Positions 25,401 through 37,400 of a stretch of DNA of 64,000 nucleotides are shown here, in pieces. Numbering within the stretch: position 1 is the stretch's first letter; every line of letters starts with the position of its first letter. Source of the stretch: Molanna angustata (taxonomy: Eukaryota; Arthropoda; Insecta; Trichoptera; Molannidae); assembly GCA_963576475.1 (NCBI GenBank), contig OY754972.1, positions 31,171,107 through 31,235,106 of the forward strand, given 5' to 3'. The position numbers and the translations under genes were made by a program. The notes beneath the pieces are model-generated. The model worked only from the letters and a program-made list of their open reading frames with translations. It did not search any database and had not been told where the DNA came from.

Positions 25401-28400
25401 AGTTATAATACATACAGATATATATGGTGCCAAAGCAATAGAAGCCTCAGCACCAAGTAATCTTTTCTCCACAGATTTACTGTTTAACATTTCCCAGCAG
25501 AGTCCAAGGAGGTCACTATCCAAACCTGAAGCAGTCTCTGTATTCCATTGTAAGAGTAGAACTAAACCTATAAACACAAAGGTAAGAAAAATCTTTCATA
25601 ATATTCAAAATAATGATACTTTAAAATGTTTAGGGAAACAAAAATATAATTCATTCATCCATACCATCATGGCATATACCATAATGTGGGGTAACCAGCA
25701 CCAGATGTGCGGGTGTGTATAACCTTATAAAATGAAATACTACGTAATATAATTTTTTGAATAAATTGTCTACAAAAGCAATAAATGTATTATTCAGGCA
25801 CAGGAAATAATCCAACTTTCAATTTACTCATGAGAATTTATTTCTCTTAACATATTGACACTTTTAACCAAAAACGCGGGTACTATGATAGAAAGAACAT
25901 TTTGTATGGAGTAGTGAACTGTTTGCATGCAAAAAACACCATCATAGAGGCTATTATAGATATATTGTATGGAAGAACTCTTGTATAGAAAACAAAATAA
26001 TGAAATACATGTAAAGATTAATTATTTATTTTCCTTTTGAATACATTATAATCAGTTGCCAGTCTCAAATCTGATTCAAGTTGGTTGAACTCCACCACCC
26101 CATTGTACATGTAGTAGTGCTGTGCAAAACTTGTATGTGTTAATCCACTATATTTTGTCTATTACCCTCCACACGTACAAAGACATGGCATGACATTCCA
26201 ATGTCTTTATGTATTTGGATGGGTGGATGGCAGAGCGGTTAGCGCGCTGGGTTAGTAATCCAGTGGTCGCGAGTTCGAATCCTGCCTCGACCGATCTCGT
26301 TCACCTATAGGACAAGCATTTATGCTTAGTTTAGGGAACGTAGGAAGATGTATATGTACTTGTTTAACAAGGACATATTCATTTTTTTTTTAAAAAAAAA
26401 AAAAAATAAAAAAATAAAATTTGAAATAGCACATTTTTTTTAAAGACGTCACCATTAAATAGTTAAAGTTGGGTACTATGTTGAGTATATTTATTTATAA
26501 TTATTTATAACAAACATGGATTTTTACATATTCTTACATTATACACATACTGTCACCATCAACAGTTCGATCTCATGTGTTACATGCAACTAGTAATAGT
26601 GAAGATCATTTCACAGTTTGTTGCCTAATTTCATTGTTACATGTATGCCTATTATTTGGTCAGCCTTAGTTTCAGATATACGATAAATGATTTAATATAC
26701 CTACCACTACATTATTTATGGCCTCACGTTGCATTGGTTGGTTGGTCTTTGGTCGGTTTCCTTATAGCAATGAAGTAAAAAAATAAATAAAATATTACCT
26801 GATATGATCAGAGACCTGTCTTCTTTTTCCATTTTCTTTTTAAGGTTCAATAAAAGTTGCAACAGCTTGTCTCTTTGTGTTTGTTCAGGATGAAGAAATA
26901 TTGTGCAGACTAAAAGACCAATTACTTCATCTCTCTTAACAAGCAACAGATTGGGTACTATCTAAAATACAAAAATAAATAAAAATCATTGTAATGAGTG
27001 TTATTATACATATGTAGGTATTATAATAGTTTGGTTGTATTTATTTAGTCTGTGTTTGTTGTAATAAATAATATAATATTGCAATAAAATATCTTACCTT
27101 AGGTAATGTTGCTGAAACAACATATACAAGTCGCTGTGGAGTGATAGCTTGACTTCCTGCAATATCATTCAACATCTCGTTGCCTTTACTGTATGGAAGA
27201 TTACACATCTTTAAGAGAGCAGATTTATAATCGCTGGGTATATTACTGAAAACAAAAACAGATCATGAACAATGAAAAAATATGACTATTCAGTCTAAAT
27301 TAGCATTTATACTTAAAATGTGGCATAGTCGACCTTCGTGAGTCAGTTGGTTAGGTATCTGATTGCTGATCCAAGGGTCCCGGGTTCGATTCCCGGTGGA
27401 GACAAAATTTTTAATTGTGTTTACAGTCTGAATCTGTGAGACAATTAATATTGTAAGTCTCCAGAATGTGGCAACTTGTTATTGGGTGTGTGTTAAATTA
27501 ATATTTGACATAGTACCTGTCTTGCCCGAGAAGTAATATAAAATAAAAAAATATTGTAGAATCGATACTTGAACATTTACAATAACTTTTTTGAACTTCC
27601 AATAAAATATGTATACAGTATTCTTCTTTAAATATTTTTTAATAAAAATTTTAAAATATACTAATTTCACATGCTGTAAAGAAATAATTAATTTGAAGTT
27701 TTAATGATTTTTACATGAACACTTTAGGCTTTTGTACAATGTTCACTAATTATGCCTTTAATTGAATTCCCTTATCAATCTAACCGATGACAGGTCGTAA
27801 GCCCTGTAGATGTCTTGATTTCCCGGTTCTCCTATAATATTTCAAATTCGTCTGTATCGAGATATTAATTGGTCAAAAAAAATAGTATTATGTGTTAAAT
27901 TTATGGTAACAACAAAACCATGACATTAACTGTATATTAAGTGTGAATAAAAGAATTAAGTACAAAATCATATTTGATAAGTGCAAAGTATAATTTTTTA
28001 TATACTTTGTATTATAAGAAGTTGAAATATTTAATTTATTGGCTTGTCATAAATGACATTAAATTGATAATTATAAATTGGAGAAAATTGTTGGTTTAGC
28101 AACATATTTTGTAATATTATTGAAATATGAATTTCCAAAACATGTCATTTTGTTTTAGAAAGTACAATAACACAAACATCTGAAACAAACCTATTAATCC
28201 ATGCTTCATTTTTAGTTCCTGTCACACTGCCATCTCTTGATGTCTTCACATTATCCAAAAACTGTCCCCTATGCCAATCATTTTCGGTATTGTCATTCAA
28301 ACTAAAAGTGTCTTCCAATGTTGTGATAGATTCTTTCCTCCTTGACCTGGATTCCTTGGCTGACTTTGGAGAATTAATTACCAGATCATCAGGAAGTATT

Positions 28401-31400
28401 GCGGGTTCAAACGAACTTGTGTTTGAACCGTCCTTTTGTGAACTGAAAACAAAATGACAACAGTTATTACACAAATAAATAATTCATACAAACATTGAGA
28501 ATTCAAGGAGCAAAATTTTAGCAGAATCTGCCAGATACAAATTTTTTTAAGGCAATTCTCCCTGTAAAGAGTGCTATGTGAGATTTAAATTAGTATTACA
28601 GTCAAATTATTCCTAATTAATAATGCATCAAAATATTTTCAGTTAATTTCATAAAAATCAAGATCAGAATAGTGCCTCTCCTTTAGTTCACCACCAACAT
28701 TAATTATGGAACTTCAATTCTAAAGATCAAGAACACCATCATGTATTGCCCCGAGTATAGTATTCTTTTATTTAATTCAAAATCAGCTGTAAGTAGGTAG
28801 CTGTAAGAACATGAATGTTGATGCAATCATATGTAACCATGAATTAGATCACAAAATTTACACAGCTTTTATGGTATAAACCAATTGAAAAAGTATTGAG
28901 CAGTAACTACATATGTGATTTTAACTATGTGTTTATTAAAAAAAAGTTTTATGCGGTAGATAATAATAATATAAATTATTTTTTATCTTCAAGAAACACT
29001 TAATTCATACCTGCCCCCAATTTTGTCACAGTCAATCATTTCAAACTGATCCGGAGTGATGCTGTTTGTGGACACACTACTTCCGTAGTAATTCTGTGTG
29101 GCTGACTGTGGCAGGGGTTGAAGGTCATGATCCAAGTTATCATTTATCTCCAAGTCCAGACAGGTTAACCGAACCGGATCTCCAGGAACACTCTCTTCCT
29201 TGAATGGATTCTGTAAGGTGTACAGTGTGGTTTCCGAAGATGGCATATCTGAAGTCGGACTGGACAGCGAGTTGAGGCTAGCGATTGCAGCGTCGTACAA
29301 CTTCTGATAGTTAATTTTATCAGTCTCTAGTGCAAGTATTTGCTTCTTCAATATGGCTATTTCCTCATTCTTCTGAAAATAAATATTCATATACAACTCT
29401 TATTGGATATACAATGATCAATGTCAACTTATTTGACTAATGATATTTTATAAAGTTTACATTGGCATAAATCAATGTTGACATTGAAAAGATTCCAGAG
29501 GAATACCCATTGCTCACCAATTAAAATCATATAACACCCGAGATTTGATGCTGATTCTTAAAAAAAAAAAAATAACATTTAAGGATATTGTAACAATTTC
29601 TGCTAAACATTTTGGCATGCAACTAATTCCCACCTATCATTCAAGCCACACATTCAAAATTATTTTACAGAATTTCAATAAAGTTTCAGCAATAAAATTT
29701 ATATACCTCTTAATATTTTTCTGTGTTGGTTATACCAAATGTGTGCAACTTCTATAATTACAGACAATTATTAAGGCCACACAGGCATTAAGAATTTTTA
29801 GCGAGTTGTACTCCATTTCTTGTACTGAATTGAAGCAGTGGCGTTCGTCCCACCATACATTTCATACGATTTAACTAGTGCGAAACAGGAATGACGTAAG
29901 CGACAATATGAATTATACTTTTTTTTTTAAAAAATCAAGACACAAATTTAAAAATATAAAACAGTCAAAGTGTTTACATAATTTTTAACTATATTTTTGA
30001 TTATTATAGTTTGACATCTAACAAATTAAATGGATAAAAACGAAGGAATGCACCAGATTTCAGGGGTACTTTTGGAATAATTTAAATACAGATAACTTTC
30101 AAATATTGTTATTCTGAAACTGCCAAGCTGTAGGCAGTACTATAATTTAACCCTATATTTAGTTTCAAGATGATAATGACAGTATTGTCTGAGTAAATGA
30201 GGAAATGCCGAAGCAACTAATCACATTTGAGTGCCTGTGCAGCCTTAATATTATGACGTTTGTAAATTAAAATATGGTTTACTTACAACATTTATCCATT
30301 CAACTTTTTCTTGTGGTGTCATACATGTTTCTATTACATCATCAACAACCAGACTATTATCGGTCTGTGTTTCAACATTGCAAGTAGTCTTCAAGGCACC
30401 AACATTTTCTCCTCTGTAAATGGATATCAGACCAGCTGGACGAGGCACATTTAGCCCAACATCATCCCAATCTTCAAAATCCTATGAAAAAATACATATT
30501 AAAGAAATTGAAATGTAGGTACATATGTTATAAATTAACAAGTTAGGGAGATTTTATAGCAAAGAAAATATAGACAGAGAAATATGACAAAATAGTTAAA
30601 TAATATAAATTTGAAGGTAGGAAAGTTTTTGTCGTAAATATTAATAGAAACAATAAAAAAAACATAGTTATGATCCACGCAACATTATGTGAATTATAAT
30701 AATATTCATCACAAATAGGGATTACAATCTGGCATCAATTTCAATCCGGTTGGTCACACCAAAACTATTTTTCCATTTCATTCCGAAATCAACAGTAGGT
30801 ATATAAGATGATGGAGTGAGTATATTTCAAGATTTTCAAAGAAATGTTTATTTTTAACTGACTTCTAAAAACGGAGGAGGTTATCAATTCGACGTGAATT
30901 TTATTTATGTATGTTCAGCGATAACTTTTTTAAATGTTTTTGATGATTCTAGAAAGGAGGTATCTTCCGACTGGTCCCATTTCAATTTGGTCAAAATCTG
31001 ATCATGGGATCTATGAGAAAATCAACAAACTCTTCAATTTGCACTTCAGCAATAAGAACTCATTACAATATTGTTCGATGAATAATGATTTATTTTACAA
31101 TAGGAAGGAAGTGCTTCAGAGATGATTACACATATGAATTTTTAAAGAATGACTTACAGATTGCGATTATAAAGGCAAATTATATTTTTTTATTCATCCT
31201 TGACCTCATGACTGAGGGTAGTGACTACATTCAATCACTAGTTGAATGATTTGCTTCCATTAGGGTGGCCTTAGGCAGATATTTTGATTATTATGAAGAG
31301 TTATAACTAGTGTTTTCTATATTTTAACGGTAGTTTTGATGTTATACATATCTAATAAGGAGGATCAGAGATTTGTCCTCGTATAATATGACTAAAAAAC

Positions 31401-34400
31401 ATAATTTACAAAATATTTATTTACATAAAATCACTTTTGAAGTCTGCGCCGAACAAACATACCTACGATCCGTAGAGTGAGTTCCATAAAATTTTTGTTT
31501 GGCGCTGAATTCAAAAGTATCTATATTTATTTATTTACACATACACTGATGACATTACAACAATTATTGAATTTGCAATGCCACACTAGGCAAAAAATCT
31601 GTGCCAGGGCCAATGCATCTCGAGACAGTGACATATGATGCCAACATCAATTGTACATAAAAAGTGATAATATTATAAATGACAGAGAAAATAAAAAAAA
31701 CATAATAAAAAAATGCACAAATATACTTAGAGTAAAATAAAGTATGGGGTCCAAAGCTATGGATGAAAAATCTCCTCTGCATAGTGTCTGCCTGATACTA
31801 AGAGCCATTCCTTTATTTTAGTTTTAAAAGCATGACTATTTTCCGTTTGCTTAATTTTTTTGTCGAGCTTATTGAATGTTCTAGGAGCAATGACTCCAAA
31901 ACCTCTCTGTCCAAACGAGGTTTTCATTATAAGCATAAAGAAGTTCAGATAATTTGCTTGCCTAGTGAAATGCGTTTTTTGGCTTCTAATATGCAGAGTT
32001 ATATTCTTTTGGAAATTAATTAATGCAGATTTCAAAAACAGCTGTCTTGTTCGAGGACAGTAAAAATTCTAAACAAATCATCTGAAGGGAAAATTGAGTA
32101 ACATATAAAATTAGCATGCTTCTTAATTAAATTAGGCAATTATTTTATGCTTTTGAGTGCATTTTTCTAATTTTATGTTTTTGGAGTCAGTTTTGTAAAA
32201 TTACTTTTATTCATAAAAAAAAATATTTACACTATTATAAAAACAATATGTTTATTGTCTAGTCTAAATTCTTAGATTTTGCTTAATTAAATCTAAATAA
32301 ATCATGATTACCAACTGAGATCACAATAAATAGGCAATTTAGGAATACCAAAAAGGCTCATTCTTATAATAAATTCATTATGAAACGGTTATTTTGTTGT
32401 TATAGGTACTTAACGCTGTATTAACTTATTGCAGTTGATATATTTAATGTACACACTATGTATAGATGGTTTCAAAGGGATGCTTAGCGCAAATTATATT
32501 TTTTTATTTTTGGTTAATTTATTTTCTGGTTCAAAAATAGAATCTGTAATGTTTATTTTTTTTTTTTCTTCGTCTTTTTGTCTAGTTTTTTTTGCTTGTT
32601 TTTTTTTATTTATCTCTATTTTCTTTTATAATATTGAATTATGTTGTCTTATATTGTCCTTTATTTTACTTCTTTCTTATTATTTGTGTTTTTGATGTAT
32701 TTGCACTTATTGTTGTTTTGTTGTGCCTACATTGTTATTATTTATCTTGTAATTGCCCTATTAAGGGGGAAAAAAAATATAATAATAATAATAATGCAAT
32801 TATGTATCATTGCTAATAAATAAAATATAAATTTATAAGGCAGCCATAGCAACCATAAACAATGTGTACAGTAAATATAAGTTCAAGATAACGCGACGTC
32901 CTGCGTAGGCGATTCAAAGCGAACACGATTGCGAAGCGGGATTCAAAGCGATGCGGTGCGACGCGGCGGCTCTGTCCTACGTGATAATAAAATATCAAAC
33001 AAACTGATCGTGTTCGCTTCGCATCGTGCAGCGCTGCACCGTACCCTACTCGCGGTTGGTAACGTAGGACACTTCAATAGTTACCGACTGTTTGTTATTT
33101 TCGCACCACGCCGCTTCGTGTTCGCTATGAATCACCTACGTAGGACGTCGCGTAAGAAAACAAAGGATAAGAACATAAAAGATGTTTATCGTATAACTAA
33201 ATAATATATTCATGCAACACCATCATTAAATAATTGTATACAATCTTAAAAAAAGAAACATAAAAATTCCAATCAAGATTCAAATGAATGAATTACCTGC
33301 TCTGGAATCTCATCAGCAAAAGTGATTGATGTTATTTTATAGTCTTGCTGCAAAAAGTATTCATTGATCAAAAAATTTAATGCCCTTTTCTCATGCGGCT
33401 TTAATGGACCTTCGCGAATAAACTTTTCACATCCAATATCCACAGAACTTGTTTCAAAATCTGCAACAAAATTGTACATTGTAGTACATACATTATAAGC
33501 ACTTTAACTAATGAAGATAGATTCTCTCAAGTGAGGGAAAAATTTATATACATATTACATACTTCAATAAAATTTGTTTGTCAAAGTGACGGGTTCATTG
33601 ACACTATCAAATAAACATTTTTATAATACATTTGTTTTACACTAAGAATGTGGACCCTTTTTAGGTGTTACTCTATGGTGAAAGTTTTAGGGAAAAGGAA
33701 TTACTTTGCCACAATAGTCTTAGTAAACTGGTACTAAATTATGGCATTAATTAAACGTCTCTTTATCTAACTTAAGTAGAGCAATGTGTATTATGATAAA
33801 CCCGTGAGGAAGATGGCATGATAGTATGTATGTAGATGTAGGTAGATGAATATTATATTACATTCATAGTACCGGAGAGTAACAAAATACACTTCTCTAG
33901 TAGTGGAGAGGAAAAAAAACTAACTAAAACATTCATATTAAATAAAAATAAAAGAAACAACTTTGTTTACTTCTACTTTTAACAAAGTTCTTTCATTTAT
34001 TTTTATTTTATAAAAATGAACTTCTACAAAGTTTGTCATGAAAAATTTGAAGAATTAAAACATTCAATATTTAAAACAAGTATAGTATACATGTCATGTC
34101 ATATTATGATTTCGTTCGAATACATATTAAATGTTATTTTTTTTTTAAACCTGCTGCTTGTGTGAGATTAGCTCTAAGTGAATTGATGGTCTCCCGAGCT
34201 TTTCTGAGTTCAAACTCCAGAACGGCCACATCGCTACCTCTTTCACCATCTTCAGATAATCTCGCCAAGTCCAGGGAATCCAATGTAGCTTGACTGGGAG
34301 ATCGAGCTGTAAACAAAATTGTAAGTGTAACTCATACATATTTATATAATACATACATACCATCACGCCATGTCCCTCGCGGGGTAGGCAGAGAGAACAG

Positions 34401-37400
34401 AACGCCACACTATTCTATCTTGACATACATTCACCGCCTCGTCAACATTCATGCTACGTCTCATGCATATTTACATATATAAGAGTAATAAAATAAAAGA
34501 TAAAAGCCATGAATATGTATAATCAAATAGCAATAGATACAGTCTGTAGGCACCTGAAACATGTGGTGATACTATTGAATTTATTTGTGTAAGAAAAAAT
34601 AGGTATTTATTTATGAAGACACCAACATAATAATAAATGGGATCATACTGAAACATGGCTGCTGGGGGTTTGTCTTCTCCCAACATAGCTGAGCATGGTC
34701 CTTGGGATGTAAAAGTTGGGATGTTATAGGCCTACAAAACTTTTATACTCAGAATTGTGAATTTTTGTTTCAGTCAGGGGTTATCAACTTTTGAAATTTT
34801 GATTTATTTTTCCATATATCTCAGAAACCGTAAAAGCTAGAACGCTGAAAATTTGTATAAACATAGACAAATACAATATCTCAAAATGATTTTTTTTTTA
34901 AATTCCAGTGTTTCTCAAACATTTTTTATTAAGAAAAATATTTTTTTTATGATAAATTTATGAGTTTAACTGCCTATATTTCCATTTTTTTTAAATATCG
35001 AAAAAAGCCGAAACACCCCAACTAGATAATTTAATTTTCTATATAAAATATTAACATTGTATTAGCACATCTCAAATTTTTTTTAACAAATTTTATAAAA
35101 ATTGAATTTAGTGACGACATTGCTTCATACAATTTGTATGGCAGTAGCCTACACACAATATCTAAGAAGACTTAATAGTTTGATACTAATCTCCAAACAT
35201 ACATACATACCATCATGCTGTTTTCATATTCTGGGTAGGATCAAAGGACTGACCTCCATACTATCCTATCTTGACATACATACCTAGGTACATGTGTTGT
35301 ATAGAAAACCAAATATCATAAAATATTAAATAATTTGTATTTATGGGTTTATAGTTTGGTACTAACCTATTCTTCAACTGTACATACTATCACTATCGAC
35401 AGTTGGATCTCATGTGTTACATGCAACTAGTATTATTATACACACACACACACACACACACAAGTTAAAACATAATACAACACATAAGATTTCCAATGCT
35501 CCAATGACAGGCGTCTGTCACATGGTCAATACTAAATATTAAAGTTGGCACAATCATCATCATTATCATCTGAAACATAATTAATATAACTAGTTGCATG
35601 TAACACATGAGATCCAACTGTCGATAGCGATAGTATGTATAGTTGAAGAATATGTACCAAACTATAAACCCATAAATACAAAATATTGAATATTGTCAGA
35701 TATTTTGTTTTCTATACAACATACGTAGGTATGTATGTCAAGATAGGATAGTATGGAGGAAGGTCCTTTTTTCCTACCCAGAATATGAAAATAGCATGAT
35801 GGTATGTATGTATGTTTGGAGATGAAGTATCAAACTATTAAGTCTTTTTACATATTGTGTATAGGCGACTGCCATACAAAATGTATGAAGCGATGTCGTC
35901 ACTAAATTCAATTTTTATAAAAATTGTTAAAAAAAATTTGAGATGAACTGCTACAATGTTAATATTTTTTATATAAAATTAAATTATCTAGTTGGGGTGT
36001 TTCGGCTTTTTTCGATATTTAAAAAAAAATGGAAATATAGGCAGTTAAACTCATAAATTTATCATAAAAAAAATACTTTTCTTAATAAAAAATGTTTGAG
36101 AAACCCTGGAATTTTTTTGAAAAAACTAATTTGAGATTTTGTATTTGTCTATATTTGTACCAATTCTCAGCGTTCTAGCGTTTATGGTTTCTGAGATATA
36201 TGGAAAAATAAAGTAAAAATTCAAAAGTTGATAACCCCTGACTGAAACAAAAATTCAAAATTCTGAGTATAAAAGTTTTGTAGGCCTATAACTGTTTATA
36301 TATTCTAAAATTTTGGGCTCTGTAAATTGAGCGGATCAAAAGTTATAAGGGGGGGACGGACACACAGACACACAGACACACACACACACAGACACACACA
36401 CACACAGACACACACACACACAGACACACACACAGACACACACACAGACACACACACAGACACACACACACACAGACACACGAAATGTTCTACTCCGAAT
36501 TCTGAGTAAATCCGTGTATGGAACATATATGCTGCGAAGCCTCTAAGTTGGTGTTTTTTTACTTCAAAGTTGGAAAAGCCGTGAAAAAAGTAGACCTCTC
36601 CATACAATTCTCGCGTATTCTGGCTTGATACATTGTCGATATGTTAAGAGAACAAAGTTCTCCTGAACAAATCGACAGTTGGATTATTATATAGGTATTT
36701 GCTTAATAAATAGTTTTAAAAATCTAATATTCTAAATCTACATTAGGAAAGAAATCACATTCTACTGGATTATCCATTGAATGTAAGTAATAAATGCACA
36801 GAAAGAGTTCACTCAGACATTGGTCTTCACAAAAACTGGTATGATATAATAATAAGATATAAACAAACATAACCATAATGAAAAATATTGTCATGTGAAA
36901 AAAAATTATATCTATTAATAAATATTTTATGCTACTAGCATTTGCAACCAAATGTTTTGACTTTCATAGTAAATATGTAGCCATGAATGTTTTGGAAAAA
37001 ATTTACGATCTACAAGGTTAGGTAAAATTTTGTGCTTAATTTTATTAATATTTGTTACAACCAAGGCAAGTATATTGCAATAATCAAAATATCAATAATC
37101 ATTATTTATTTATCGCATGACATAGTGAATTTACAATTAAGGTCGAGGGCCCGAGCCAGTCCACAAATGCAGGCGTCAGCTCACGAATATCCATGCGCTG
37201 TGCCCCGGGTAATGCCAAAAGTCTACTCAATAAGAGGCTGAACAATTTTTATATTGAGCCACACATAGTGAATTTTAATAATAAAAAATGTACAAGCTAC
37301 AAGGTTTAAGTAAACATTTATAAAATTGATTACATTTCTATGTGTAGAAACTTATGAAAAATGTTTCAAAAATGTTTTTTTTAATCTGGTGTATCTTCGA

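Noticed and set aside
36327..36509. His/Thr repeat ORF
   Set aside because: It is a translation of the ACACAG microsatellite.
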